Source: an uncultured Roseovarius sp. (GTDB lineage: Bacteria; Pseudomonadota; Alphaproteobacteria; Rhodobacterales; Rhodobacteraceae). From it: a DNA stretch of 64,000 bases. The notes below the pieces were generated by a model that made no database searches, was not told the DNA's origin, and worked only from the letters and a program-made list of their open reading frames with translations. Position 1 is the first letter of the stretch; each line of letters starts with the position of its first letter. Shown here in pieces: positions 28,290-37,503 of this stretch. The position numbers and the translations under genes were made by a program. The stretch is taken from NCBI GenBank assembly GCA_947497295.1, contig CANMFU010000002.1, positions 124,001 through 188,000 of the forward strand, read 5' to 3'.

Positions 28290-31070
28290 TCACTCGGCGG
28301 CGACGGATTTGGCGTTGTCGGCTTCGACCTTGACGGCAGAGAACTTGAACTCTGGGATCTTACCATAAGGGTCGATGGCCGGGTTTGTCAGAATGTTCGC
28401 TGCTGCTTCGACAAAGGCGAAGGGCAGGAACACCATGTCCGGGGCCACGGCGCGGTCAGCCCGCGCCATGATGCTGATGCTGCCACGCTTGGTGGTCAGG
28501 CGCACATGTTCGCCCGGCTCAACACCCAGTTTGCGCAAGGTACTGGGGTGCAGCGAGCAGTTTGCCTCGGGCTCGACCGAGTCGAGCACTCTGGACCGGC
28601 GCGTCATGGACCCGGTGTGCCAATGCTCCAACTGGCGACCGGTGGTCAGGATCATCGGGTATTCCTCGTCCGGGACATCATCCGGCGCGATAATCGAGGC
28701 CGGCGTGAACCGCGCACGCCCTTCGGGACGCGGAAAGCCGTCGCTGAACACGATGGGCTGACCGGGATCGGTGGGCGACAGCGACGGATAGGTCACCGCG
28801 CCCTCGTTTTCCAGCCGCTCCCACGTGATATTGTCGAGGCTGCGCATATTCAGCTTCATCTCGGCAAAGACGTCCGCGGGCGAATCGTAGGACCAGCCCA
28901 GCCCCAGACGGTTGGCCAGGTCGACCGTGATCTTCCAATCCACGCGCGCATCGCCCATCGGCGGCAGCGCGGGGCGGGCGATCTGGACCTGCCGGTTGGT
29001 GTTGGTGACCGTTCCGGATTTCTCGGCAAAGGCGGAGGCCGGCAGGATCACGTCGGCATAGTTCGCCGTTTCGGTCAGGAAGATATCCTGCACGACCAGA
29101 TGATCCAGCTTGGCCAGCGCATCGCGGGCATGCTCGACATCCGGATCGGACATGGCCGGGTTTTCTCCGAGGATATACATCGCCTTGATGTCGCCGTCAT
29201 GGACCGCATCCATGATTTCGGTCACGGTCAGGCCCTTTTCTGCACTGAAATCGCCGCTTTCCCAGACTTCGGTGAACGCATGGCGCACGCCGTCATCGGT
29301 CACGCTCTGATAATCGGGCAGGAACATCGGCACAAGGCCCGCGTCGGACGCACCCTGCACGTTGTTCTGGCCGCGCAGCGGATGCAGGCCCGCGCCGGGG
29401 CGCCCGACCTGACCGCACATCAGCGCCAGCGAAATCAGGCAGCGCGAATTGTCGGTGCCGTGGATATGCTGCGACACGCCCATGCCCCAGAAGATCATCG
29501 CGGATTTTGCGCCCGCAAAGGTGCGCGCAACCTCGCGCAGCTCTTCTGCCGGGATGCCGCAGACGCCTTCCATTTTATCGGGGCTGAAATCGGCTAGATG
29601 GGCCTTTTCGGCTTCCCAATTCTCGGTGTAGGCGTCGATATACTGTTGATCGTACAGCTTTTCCTCGACAATCGTGTGCATGATCGCGTTCAGCATCGAC
29701 ACGTCCGCGCCGGGGCGGAACTGCAGCATGTGAGTGGCAAAGCGCTTCATGCCCTGCCCGCGCGGATCCATCACGATCAGCTTGCCACCGCGCTTGGTGA
29801 ACTGCTTGAAATAGGTGGCGGCGACGGGGTGGTTCTCGACCGGGTTCGCGCCGATGATGATGGCGACGTCGGCATTTTCGATCTGGTTAAAGGTGGCCGT
29901 CACGGCGCCCGATCCGACGTTCTCGATCAGGGCCGACACGGACGAGGCATGGCACAGTCGCGTGCAATGGTCGACGTTGTTATGGCCAAAGCCCTGACGG
30001 ATCAGCTTCTGGAACAGATACGCCTCTTCGTTGGTGCATTTAGCCGAGCCAAAGCCCGCCACTTCGCGCCCGCGCCCCTTCAGTCCGTTGGCGGCGAAAT
30101 CCATCGCCTCTTCCCAAGTTGCCTCGCGGAAATGCTTGCTCCAGTCACCAGGATCGACGTTCAGCCCCTTCGCGGGGGCATCTTCGCGGCGGATCAGCGG
30201 CTTGGTCAGGCGGTGGTCATGGTGAATGTAGTCAAAGCCAAAACGACCCTTGACGCACAGCCGCCCCTCGTTGGCGGGGCCGTTGATGCCCTCGACATAC
30301 TTGACCTTGCCATCCTTGACCTTCAGGGAAATTTGGCAACCGACACCGCAGAAGGGGCAGACGCTTTTGGTTTCACTGTCGAAATCGGCACTGTCCCCGA
30401 TCTGGTTCTCGTCGACCACGCTCGATTCCATCAGCGCGCCGGTCGGGCAGGCCTGAACACATTCGCCGCAGGCAACGCAGGTACTCTCGCCCATCGGATC
30501 GTCGAAGTCGAACACCGGATAGGCGCCGTGCCCACGGCCGGCCATGCCGATCACGTCATTCACCTGAACCTCGCGGCAGGCGCGCACGCACAGGCCGCAC
30601 TGGATGCAGGCGTCCAGATTGACGCTCATCGCGACGTGGCTGTCATCCGTGCAAGGGACGTTGGCAGCCTCTAGTTGCGGAAAGCGGCTGGTTTCGACGC
30701 CCTGCATCGCGGCCATGTCCCAGAAATGGCTGGACTTATCGTGCGCGACTTCCTGCTCGGGCTGGTCGGCGACCAGCATTTCCATCACCATCTTGCGCGC
30801 ACTCTTGGCGCGGGCGGTGTCCGTCTTGACCACCATCCCGTCGCCCGGCTCGCGGATGCAGGAGGCGGCCAGCACACGCTCGCCTTCGATCTCGACCATG
30901 CAGGCGCGGCAGTTGCCATCGGGGCGATAGCCCGGTTGCGGCTTGTGGCAGAGGTTCGGGATGATCAGGCCACGGCCATGGCTGATTTCCCAGATTGTCA
31001 TGCCCTTGGGTGCGGTGACTTCGGCGCCGTCGAGCGTGAAGGTGACTGTCTCCGTATTGGTGTCGAGCAT
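28290..31070 (-). CDS. fdsA: NAD-dependent formate dehydrogenase, alpha (molybdopterin) subunit
   Basis: 926 residues from the ATG at 31070, which overlaps the fdsB stop (ATGA). N-terminal 2Fe-2S region has Cys41, 54, 57 and 71; two 4Fe-4S sets at Cys155/158/161/165 and 198/201/204/208; and a 4Fe-4S set at Cys238/241/245/272. The likely molybdenum ligand is Cys373 in RLCHASS, followed by the catalytic His374. It oxidises formate to CO2 and hands electrons to FdsB. The open frame extends 60 codons further upstream inside fdsB, but that is antisense-like and rejected. Confidence 0.95.
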   Translation of the reverse strand: MLDTNTETVTFTLDGAEVTAPKGMTIWEISHGRGLIIPNLCHKPQPGYRPDGNCRACMVEIEGERVLAASCIREPGDGMVVKTDTARAKSARKMVMEMLVADQPEQEVAHDKSSHFWDMAAMQGVETSRFPQLEAANVPCTDDSHVAMSVNLDACIQCGLCVRACREVQVNDVIGMAGRGHGAYPVFDFDDPMGESTCVACGECVQACPTGALMESSVVDENQIGDSADFDSETKSVCPFCGVGCQISLKVKDGKVKYVEGINGPANEGRLCVKGRFGFDYIHHDHRLTKPLIRREDAPAKGLNVDPGDWSKHFREATWEEAMDFAANGLKGRGREVAGFGSAKCTNEEAYLFQKLIRQGFGHNNVDHCTRLCHASSVSALIENVGSGAVTATFNQIENADVAIIIGANPVENHPVAATYFKQFTKRGGKLIVMDPRGQGMKRFATHMLQFRPGADVSMLNAIMHTIVEEKLYDQQYIDAYTENWEAEKAHLADFSPDKMEGVCGIPAEELREVARTFAGAKSAMIFWGMGVSQHIHGTDNSRCLISLALMCGQVGRPGAGLHPLRGQNNVQGASDAGLVPMFLPDYQSVTDDGVRHAFTEVWESGDFSAEKGLTVTEIMDAVHDGDIKAMYILGENPAMSDPDVEHARDALAKLDHLVVQDIFLTETANYADVILPASAFAEKSGTVTNTNRQVQIARPALPPMGDARVDWKITVDLANRLGLGWSYDSPADVFAEMKLNMRSLDNITWERLENEGAVTYPSLSPTDPGQPIVFSDGFPRPEGRARFTPASIIAPDDVPDEEYPMILTTGRQLEHWHTGSMTRRSRVLDSVEPEANCSLHPSTLRKLGVEPGEHVRLTTKRGSISIMARADRAVAPDMVFLPFAFVEAAANILTNPAIDPYGKIPEFKFSAVKVEADNAKSVAAE

Positions 31071-32755
31071 CAGATTTCCTCCGGGAAGAATTTCATCGTC
31101 GAGAGTATCGGATTCGGCGCCGCCTGTCCCAGACCGCAGATCGACGCATCGACCATGGCGGTGCAAAGCTCGCCCAGCAGGGGCTGGTCCCACGTGTCCG
31201 CTTCCATCAGCTTGACTGCTTTTTCGCAGCCGACCCGGCAAGGCGTGCACTGTCCGCAGCTTTCATCCTCGAAGAACCGCAGCATGTTCAGGGCTGCCTG
31301 TTTGGCGCTGTCCTGGTCGCTGAGGACCACGACCGCTGCGGACCCGATGAAGCTGCCATGCGGTTGCAAGGTGTCGAAATCCAGCGGGATGTCATTCATC
31401 GACGCGGGCAGCAGACCCGAGGATGGGCCGCCCGGCTGATAGGCCTTGAAGGCATGGCCGTCCAGCATGCCGCCGGCGGCCTTGATGATGTCGGTGATGG
31501 TCGACCCGGCATAGAGCAGATAGACGCCCGGATTCTTCACGCGGCCCGAGACGGAGTAACTGCGCAGGCCCTTGCGGTCGTTATGCTCGTGATCCGACAG
31601 CACCTCGGCGCCCTCGCGCAGCACGCGGGTGACCCAGTGCAGCGTCTCGACATTGTTTACCAGCGTTGGCCGGTTGAACACGCCCACCTGCGCGACGAAG
31701 GGCGGGCGGTGGCGCGGGATGCCGCGCTTGCCTTCGATAGATTCGATCATCGCGCTTTCTTCGCCGCAGATATAGGCACCCGCGCCGCGGCGAACCTCAA
31801 TATACCCCTTGGGCGCGATCCCGGCCTCTTCCAGCGCGGCGATCTCGCGGGCCAGAATCTCGAGCACGGCGGGATATTCGTCGCGCATGTAGATAAAACA
31901 AGTCTCGGCCTCGACCGCCCAAGCGGCGATCAGCATCCCTTCAAGGAACAGATGCGGCACCCGCTCCAGGTAATAGCGGTCCTTGAACGTGCCTGGCTCG
32001 CCCTCGTCACCATTGACGGCAAGGTAGCGCGGACCGGCCTCGGCACGCACAAAGCCCCACTTCTTGCCCGACGGGAAACCCGCGCCGCCTAGGCCGCGCA
32101 ACCCACTGTCCAGCAGGGTCTGCTGAACCGTCTCGAAATTGCCATTCTGGCGCAGCTTGGCCAGCACTTCGTAGCCGCCATTTGCGCGGTAAGCGTCAAA
32201 CGTTTCGTAATCGGGAATCACCGGGTGGGTGTGCCCCGAAGCAATCGCGGCGTCCACCTTTTCGGGCGTGGCGTGGTCGATATGGTGATGGCCCAGTTCC
32301 AGCACCGGGGCGGTGTCGCAACGGCCCATGCAAGGCGCGCGCAGCACGCGGACCTCGGCAGGGTCCAGCCCCTTTTCCAGCGCTGCCTTCAATTCCTGCG
32401 CGCCCGCCAACTCGCAGCTGAGCGAATCGCAGACCCGGATGGTCAACGCCGGCGGGGCCGTCTCTCCCTCTTTGACGACGTCAAAATGCGCGTAGAAAGT
32501 TGCGACCTCGTAAATTTCGGCCATGCCAAGGCGCATTTCCTGCGCCAAGGCGCGCAGATGCGCGGCCGACAGGTGGCCAAACTTGTCCTGAATCAGGTGC
32601 AAATACTCGATCAGATGATCCCGGCGGATGTCGCGCCCGTCCAGAAGCGCCTGAACCTCGGACCATGCCTGATCGTCCAGTTGACGTCCCTTCGGCGTAA
32701 CGCGACCCTTGCCGCGCCCGGATTTCCATACACCGCTACCTTGATCTGCGCCCAT
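31070..32755 (-). CDS. fdsB: NAD-dependent formate dehydrogenase, fused NuoE/NuoF-like subunit
   Basis: 561 residues from the ATG at 32755 behind TTAGGAG. Residues about 35-165 are NuoE-like with 2Fe-2S cysteines 109, 114, 142 and 146. The rest is NuoF-like: GLRGLGGAGFPSGKKWGFV (NADH/FMN), NGDEGEPGTFKDR, and the 4Fe-4S cluster in ESCGQCTPCRVGC. It passes electrons from FdsA to NAD+. In the R. capsulatus-type complex the NuoE-like part (FdsG) is a separate gene, so this is a fusion form. No fdsC, fdsD or fdhD is encoded around it. Confidence 0.93.
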   Translation of the reverse strand: MGADQGSGVWKSGRGKGRVTPKGRQLDDQAWSEVQALLDGRDIRRDHLIEYLHLIQDKFGHLSAAHLRALAQEMRLGMAEIYEVATFYAHFDVVKEGETAPPALTIRVCDSLSCELAGAQELKAALEKGLDPAEVRVLRAPCMGRCDTAPVLELGHHHIDHATPEKVDAAIASGHTHPVIPDYETFDAYRANGGYEVLAKLRQNGNFETVQQTLLDSGLRGLGGAGFPSGKKWGFVRAEAGPRYLAVNGDEGEPGTFKDRYYLERVPHLFLEGMLIAAWAVEAETCFIYMRDEYPAVLEILAREIAALEEAGIAPKGYIEVRRGAGAYICGEESAMIESIEGKRGIPRHRPPFVAQVGVFNRPTLVNNVETLHWVTRVLREGAEVLSDHEHNDRKGLRSYSVSGRVKNPGVYLLYAGSTITDIIKAAGGMLDGHAFKAYQPGGPSSGLLPASMNDIPLDFDTLQPHGSFIGSAAVVVLSDQDSAKQAALNMLRFFEDESCGQCTPCRVGCEKAVKLMEADTWDQPLLGELCTAMVDASICGLGQAAPNPILSTMKFFPEEI

Positions 32756-32770
32756 GACGACTCCTAACCC

Positions 32771-32808
32771 TAATTTCCCAGTGTTTAACTTATTTTCCCA
32801 GCAGTCAA
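32771..32808 (-). promoter_or_regulatory. fdsB promoter region with two direct repeats
   Basis: On the minus strand TTGACT lies at 32808-32803 as a -35 box with a poor -10 (about AACACT) 17 bases on. TAATTTCCCAG at 32771-32781 and TATTTTCCCAG at 32791-32801 (plus-strand reading) are spaced exactly 20 bases apart, two turns of the helix. One copy lies in the spacer and one past the -10. That layout suits an operator for a repressor or C1 regulator. Inference. Confidence 0.5.
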
Positions 32809-32854
32809 CAGTCGAGCGCACAGTTTGTCATTTCCTGACCCTTTAACATGGCAC

Positions 32855-32881
32855 AAAAAAGCAGGCCGGGATACGGCCTGC
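32855..32881 (-). terminator. Intrinsic terminator ending the sdh operon
   Basis: On the minus strand GCAGGCCG (32881-32874) pairs with CGGCCTGC (32868-32861), loop of 5 bases, followed by TTTTTT (32860-32855). Strong signal just after sdhB. Confidence 0.9.
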
Positions 32882-32905
32882 TATACTGATTGCGTCACTT
32901 CTGGA

Positions 32906-33685
32906 TCAAACTGCGCGTTCGATCATCAACTTTTTGATATTTGCGATGGCCTTGGCGGGGTTCAGCCCCTTGGGACATGTCTTGGTGCAGTTCATGATTG
33001 TATGGCAGCGATACAGTTTGAACGGATCCTCCAGGTCATCCAGCCGCTCGCCTGTTGCCTCGTCGCGCGAATCAACGATCCAGCGATAGGCGTGCAGCAA
33101 CGCTGCCGGCCCCAGGTACTTGTCGCCGTTCCACCAATAGCTGGGGCACGCGGTCGAGCAGCACGCGCACATGACGCATTCATAGAGACCGTCCAGCTTC
33201 TCGCGGTCCTCGATGGACTGCTTCCATTCTTTTGCCGGCTCGTTCGTTTCGGTCTCCAGCCACGGCTGGATGCTGGCGTGCTGGGCGTAGAAATGCGTGA
33301 GGTCGGTGATCAGGTCGCGCACAACGGGCATATGCGGCAGAGGGTAGATCTTTACGTCGCCCTTTACCTCGTCCATGCCGTAAATGCATGCAAGCGTGTT
33401 GATCCCGCCGATATTCATCGAGCAGCTGCCGCAAATCCCCTCGCGGCAGGACCGGCGGAAGGACAGCGTCGGGTCAATGTCAGTCTTGATCTTGATCAGC
33501 GCGTCCAGAACCATCGGGCCGCAATCATCCATATCGACGAAATAAGTATCGACACGCGGGTTTTTGCCGTCATCTGGCGTCCAGCGGTATATGCTGAACT
33601 TGCGCAGGTTCTTGGCGCCCTCGGGCTTGGGCCATGTTTTGCCCGTCACCATGCGGCTGTTTTTTGGCAGTGTGAGTTGAACCAT
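32906..33685 (-). CDS. sdhB: Succinate dehydrogenase iron-sulfur subunit
   Basis: 259 residues. 2Fe-2S ligands in [15 protein letters not shown], 4Fe-4S in [13 protein letters not shown] and 3Fe-4S in [17 protein letters not shown]. It carries electrons from the flavin of SdhA to ubiquinone. It is last in the minus-strand sdhC-D-A-(lipoprotein)-B order and is closed by a terminator. Confidence 0.98.
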   Translation of the reverse strand: MVQLTLPKNSRMVTGKTWPKPEGAKNLRKFSIYRWTPDDGKNPRVDTYFVDMDDCGPMVLDALIKIKTDIDPTLSFRRSCREGICGSCSMNIGGINTLACIYGMDEVKGDVKIYPLPHMPVVRDLITDLTHFYAQHASIQPWLETETNEPAKEWKQSIEDREKLDGLYECVMCACCSTACPSYWWNGDKYLGPAALLHAYRWIVDSRDEATGERLDDLEDPFKLYRCHTIMNCTKTCPKGLNPAKAIANIKKLMIERAV

Positions 33686-33698
33686 CGTCGTACTCCTC

Positions 33699-34019
33699 TT
33701 AACCCAAAAGGCTCAGACCGTTTTGGGCAATGCATTGCAAGGCTTCGGGGCGACGGGCGATCCGGCTGATCTGCTCGGCGGTCGCCGCATCAAGGCCCGT
33801 CACAGTGGCACCGGCGATTTGCAGTATTTCGCGGGCATCGGCCGCGTCTATGATGCAATCGGTAATCGGTGCGGAATTCAGGCCGGGATAGCGGTCACCG
33901 ACATACCCATTGACCACCGCCTTGGCCCGGCCGCGCGCCAGATCATCGGCCATGTCATTGGCCGTCGCGCAACCGGTCAGCGCGAGGGCGCTGAGGGCCA
34001 ATATGGCCAGCGCCCGCAT
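33699..34019 (-). CDS. Small putative lipoprotein inside the sdh operon
   Basis: 106 residues from the ATG at 34019, which overlaps the sdhA stop (ATGA). Signal peptide [20 protein letters not shown] ends in lipobox LTGC, so it is probably a lipid-anchored outer-membrane or periplasmic protein. The mature part has two cysteines (TDCIID and LQCIAQNG) and an Ala-rich helical centre. It separates sdhA from sdhB, with 13 bases to sdhB. Translational coupling to sdhA points to a job in respiration or assembly, but no family is recognised. Confidence 0.8.
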   Translation of the reverse strand: MRALAILALSALALTGCATANDMADDLARGRAKAVVNGYVGDRYPGLNSAPITDCIIDAADAREILQIAGATVTGLDAATAEQISRIARRPEALQCIAQNGLSLLG

Positions 34020-35824
34020 CAGAACGTCCGTTCTTTCGGCGCGATCTTCGTCAGTGAAATGCCGCCCTCGGACTCGGTCGTCAGAGGCTTCTCGATGATC
34101 GGACGATAGCTGAGATCCACCATGGGCCCATCCACCCGCGCGATGGTGTGGACACGCCATTTTTCGTCGTCGCGCTCGGGGAAATCCTCGTGCGCGTGGG
34201 CGCCGCGGCTTTCGTGCCGCGCCTCGGCGCCGGCGATGGTTGCCATCGCGTTCGGCATGAGATTCGTCAGTTCGAGCGTTTCCATCAGATCGGTGTTCCA
34301 GATCAGGCTGCGGTCCGTGACATGCAGATCGTTCAGTCTGGCAGCGATCGCACTCATCTTTTCAATACCATCGGCCAGCGTTTTTGACGTGCGGAACACG
34401 GCGGCGTCGGCCTGCATGGTTTTTTGCATATCAAGCCGCAGTTCAGCGGTGGGCGTGCCGCCGTCGGCGTGGCGGATGGTATCAAAGCGGTCGAATGCCT
34501 TTTCGACGCCAGCCTTGTTCGTCGCCGACACAGCGGCCTCGCGGTCCACCACCTTGCCGGCGCGGATCGCGGCCGCGCGGCCAAAGACCACAAGATCGAT
34601 GAGCGAGTTTGAACCAAGACGATTGGCCCCATGCACCGATGCGCAGCCAGCCTCGCCCACGGCCATCAGGCCGGGTACAATCGCGGTCGGATCATCCTTT
34701 GTCGGGTTCAGGACCTCGCCCCAATAGTTGGTCGGGATACCGCCCATGTTGTAGTGCACGGTGGGCAGAACCGGGATCGGCTCCTTGGTGACATCGACAC
34801 CGGCAAAAATCTTGGCCGATTCGGAAATGCCGGGCAGGCGCAGGTTCAGCGCCTCGGGCGGCAGGTGCGACAGGTTCAGGTGGATGTGATCGGCATCCTT
34901 GCCCACACCGCGACCTTCGCGCATTTCCATCGTCATGCAGCGGCTGACATAATCGCGCGGCGCCAGATCCTTGTACTGGGGCGCATAGCGCTCCATGAAA
35001 CGCTCGCCTTCGGAGTTGGTCAGATATCCGCCTTCGCCGCGGGCGCCTTCGGTGATCAGGCAGCCCGCGCCATAGATACCGGTGGGGTGGAACTGCACGA
35101 ATTCCATGTCCTGAAGCGGCAGGCCAGCCCGCGCCACCATGCCGCCGCCATCGCCGGTGCAGGTATGCGCAGAGGTTGCCGAGAAGAAGGCGCGGCCATA
35201 GCCTCCGGTCGCCAGAACGACCGTCTTGGCATTGAAGACATGCATCGTGCCGTCGTCCAGTTTCCAGCAAACGACGCCGGTGCAGGCGCCGTCATCTGAC
35301 ATCAGCAGGTCGATGGCGAAGTATTCGATGTAAAATTCGGCTTTCTGCTTCAGGCTCTGACCATAGAGCGTATGCAGGATCGCATGGCCGGTCCGGTCAG
35401 CGGCGGCGCAAGTGCGTTGCACGGCGGGGCCTTCGCCAAATTCGGTGGTATGGCCGCCAAAGGGACGCTGATAGATCTTGCCCTCTTCGGTGCGCGAAAA
35501 CGGCACGCCGTAATGCTCCAGCTCGTAGACCGCCTTGGGCGCCTCGCGGGCCAGATATTCCATCGCGTCGGTGTCGCCCAGCCAGTCAGACCCCTTGACG
35601 GTGTCATACATATGCCACTGCCAATGGTCCGGCCCCATGTTGGACAGCGATGCGGCGATACCGCCCTGCGCGGCAACAGTATGCGAACGGGTCGGAAACA
35701 CCTTGGTCACGCAGGCAGTGCGCAGGCCTTGCTCGGCCATGCCCAGCGTAGCACGTAGCCCGGCGCCGCCGGCACCGACGACCACGACATCGTAATCATG
35801 CGTCTCGTATTCGTATTCGGCCAT
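34019..35824 (-). CDS. sdhA: Succinate dehydrogenase flavoprotein subunit
   Basis: 601 residues. FAD site [17 protein letters not shown], covalent-FAD histidine in [10 protein letters not shown], active-site regions GHTTEFG and [10 protein letters not shown]. It oxidises succinate to fumarate at the inner face of the membrane. The end overlaps the lipoprotein start by 4 bases and sdhD lies 12 bases upstream. Full length for the family. Confidence 0.98.
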   Translation of the reverse strand: MAEYEYETHDYDVVVVGAGGAGLRATLGMAEQGLRTACVTKVFPTRSHTVAAQGGIAASLSNMGPDHWQWHMYDTVKGSDWLGDTDAMEYLAREAPKAVYELEHYGVPFSRTEEGKIYQRPFGGHTTEFGEGPAVQRTCAAADRTGHAILHTLYGQSLKQKAEFYIEYFAIDLLMSDDGACTGVVCWKLDDGTMHVFNAKTVVLATGGYGRAFFSATSAHTCTGDGGGMVARAGLPLQDMEFVQFHPTGIYGAGCLITEGARGEGGYLTNSEGERFMERYAPQYKDLAPRDYVSRCMTMEMREGRGVGKDADHIHLNLSHLPPEALNLRLPGISESAKIFAGVDVTKEPIPVLPTVHYNMGGIPTNYWGEVLNPTKDDPTAIVPGLMAVGEAGCASVHGANRLGSNSLIDLVVFGRAAAIRAGKVVDREAAVSATNKAGVEKAFDRFDTIRHADGGTPTAELRLDMQKTMQADAAVFRTSKTLADGIEKMSAIAARLNDLHVTDRSLIWNTDLMETLELTNLMPNAMATIAGAEARHESRGAHAHEDFPERDDEKWRVHTIARVDGPMVDLSYRPIIEKPLTTESEGGISLTKIAPKERTF

Positions 35825-35836
35825 TGGTTCAGGTCC

Positions 35837-36208
35837 TCAAATCGCGATTTTGGCTATGGCGAACAGACTGGTCGCCGTCAGCCCATAAGACAGCACCGTG
35901 ATGCCGATGATCAGGATCCGGCGCGTGCCACCCTGGCTGTAATCCTCGATCATCGTCTGCGCACCCTTGCGGAAATGCTCAAGCCCGACGAACAGGACCA
36001 GCCCGAACAGAATGGCCACGGCAGGATGGCTGATTGTGGCGATCACCTCGTCCCGCGTGCCGCCCAGCGTGCTGCCAAATATGTACAGAAAGGTCGGTAC
36101 AATCAGCGCAAGCCCGACAGAGCTGACGATCATATACCAGTGATGTTCGGTGCCTGAATGCGCAGCGCCTTTGCCCTCGGCGCGTTTGCGGGCGGTCATG
36201 AAACGCAT
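35837..36208 (-). CDS. sdhD: Succinate dehydrogenase hydrophobic anchor subunit
   Basis: 123 residues with three membrane helices (about 28-48, 59-79 and 95-118), the anchor shape. Its place between sdhC and sdhA fixes the identity, since the sequence itself is poorly conserved. An HHWY stretch near residue 22 and GLEHFRKGAQTMIEDY between the second and third helices are typical of alphaproteobacterial SdhD. It helps bind quinone and heme. Confidence 0.92.
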   Translation of the reverse strand: MRFMTARKRAEGKGAAHSGTEHHWYMIVSSVGLALIVPTFLYIFGSTLGGTRDEVIATISHPAVAILFGLVLFVGLEHFRKGAQTMIEDYSQGGTRRILIIGITVLSYGLTATSLFAIAKIAI

Positions 36209-36220
36209 CGCTCGCCTCCC

Positions 36221-36604
36221 CTAAATGATGATCAGTGTCAGGACGGTCAGCACGACCGATCCAATCACGCAGACCCAGCCCAGCATTTCGGCGGACTTGA
36301 TATCCAGAGCCCGGCCAGTGTCCCAGATTAGGTGCCGCAAACCGGCAAGGTAGTGATACCAGATCGCCCACAGCGACAGCGTCATGACCAGATCACCGAA
36401 CCACGACGTCACGACCGCATTGGCCGTGTCGAAATATTCCGGCCCGGCTGCCGCAGCCAGCAACCACCACACCATCAGCAGGACCGCTACAATCAGCGCG
36501 TTGCCAGTGATCCGCGTCAGGATCGAACTGATGGACGTCATTTGTGGGCGGTATATGGAAATATGCGGCGACAGCGGGCGCTCGCCCCGGTTCACATCGG
36601 CCAT
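36221..36604 (-). CDS. sdhC: Succinate dehydrogenase cytochrome b556 subunit
   Basis: 127 residues from the ATG at 36604, with AAAGGAT upstream. RPLSPHISIYRPQ at the N-terminus and LRHLIWDTG near residue 80 (containing the heme-ligand histidine) are SdhC signatures. Three membrane helices. First gene of the operon; the 14-base inverted repeat at 36711-36744 lies about 110 bases upstream. An 8-codon in-frame extension is rejected because it lacks a ribosome site. Confidence 0.95.
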   Translation of the reverse strand: MADVNRGERPLSPHISIYRPQMTSISSILTRITGNALIVAVLLMVWWLLAAAAGPEYFDTANAVVTSWFGDLVMTLSLWAIWYHYLAGLRHLIWDTGRALDIKSAEMLGWVCVIGSVVLTVLTLIII

Positions 36605-36710
36605 ATCGGTTGATCCTTTGCTATCCACTTGTCCATTGTTCTAGCCGTCCTGACGCGCTTGCCCAGCCCCAAATAGATTAAAAGCACCAGCATAGCCCCA
36701 AGAAGTACCG

Positions 36711-36744
36711 TTTGTGATCACACGTCTGGGCGTGTGATCACAAA
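36711..36744. promoter_or_regulatory. 14-base inverted repeat upstream of sdhC
   Basis: TTTGTGATCACACG at 36711-36724 and its exact reverse complement CGTGTGATCACAAA at 36731-36744 around TCTGGG. Each arm holds the palindrome TGTGATCACA. There is no T-run on either side, so a terminator is unlikely. The TGTGA/TCACA elements recall CRP/FNR-family or GntR-family operators. It is placed between the TM2-protein gene and sdhC, on the upstream side of the sdh operon. Confidence 0.7.
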
Positions 36745-36811
36745 TTCCGAGCTCAAACGTACAGGCAAGCCGGGTACTCGCGCGCTGTGCAGAATCGCCT
36801 GCCCCGCGCAC

Positions 36812-37045
36812 TCAGTGCCGGAGAGGCAGCCCGTTCTTATCCCTGAGCGATCCGACGATGAGGCGGACAAAATCGATGATCGTCCAAATCCCCAGCCCGC
36901 CCAGCGTCACCAGCATCAAGATGCCTGTGCCAATCTTGCCCAGATAGAACCTGTGAACGCCCAGTCCCCCAAGGAAAAAGCAAAGCAGCACGGCGGGTAC
37001 GAATTTCTTGTCGCTAACCGGGCCAACGGTGGTGGTTTCAGTCAT
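36812..37045 (-). CDS. TM2-domain protein
   Basis: 77 residues. Two membrane helices flank GGLGVHRFYLGKIGTGILMLVTLG, the TM2 signature, and FVRLIVG near the end. TM2 proteins have no firm biochemical role in bacteria. An upstream open gene on the same strand (37102-37383) has the same fold, making a tandem pair. Confidence 0.85.
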   Translation of the reverse strand: MTETTTVGPVSDKKFVPAVLLCFFLGGLGVHRFYLGKIGTGILMLVTLGGLGIWTIIDFVRLIVGSLRDKNGLPLRH

Positions 37046-37101
37046 GGTTTGTGTTCCTTTGAGATTTGCGCCGACGACGCGGCTAAATATCGCGCGCAGG
37101 C

Positions 37102-37383
37102 CTAAAGGGTCACAGGCCGGCCCTGACCGTCACGCCACTTTTCGATGATGAGATAGTAAAAAATTACGATCGTATGAATCGCGTCGATCACGATAACCAG
37201 CAGCGCCAACCCGGCATATCCTTGAATGGCGAAAACGACAGCCATGATGAATAGCCCGGCATCGGCCAGACCGTGCAGCCAATCCTCAAGATAGAAGTGA
37301 TGCACCCCGAGGACGCCGAAAACACCGCAGAGTGTGACGGCAACCCCATAGGATTTAGGTGATTTTTCCAAGGATATTGTCAT
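37102..37383 (-). CDS. TM2-like membrane protein
   Basis: 93 residues from the ATG at 37383 (MTISLEKSPKSYGVAV). GVLGVHHFYLEDWLHGL parallels the TM2 motif of the next gene. The second helix and a third hydrophobic stretch (YAGLALLVIVIDAIHTIVIFYYLI) are longer than in the canonical domain. No strong ribosome site is visible, and a longer start at 37455 exists. It sits downstream of coaBC and upstream of the second TM2 gene. Confidence 0.65.
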   Translation of the reverse strand: MTISLEKSPKSYGVAVTLCGVFGVLGVHHFYLEDWLHGLADAGLFIMAVVFAIQGYAGLALLVIVIDAIHTIVIFYYLIIEKWRDGQGRPVTL

Positions 37384-37503
37384 CTGTATTAGCCATCTGG
37401 CGACGCTGCGCCGTCCTTCTGCGGCAATCGCACGATCCGCGCAAGATTTATTCACGACAGGAGTTAAAGCAACATTAAGAAAGTCATGCGAGAATAAAAC
37501 GAA

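Noticed and set aside
26628..29597. 989-codon open frame on the plus strand across fhs and fdsA
   Set aside because: Entirely antisense to two well-supported genes, with no family motif, no start signal and codon content caused by GC bias.
36604..36628. Eight-codon N-terminal extension of SdhC
   Set aside because: A good ribosome site and the family start support the ATG at 36604.
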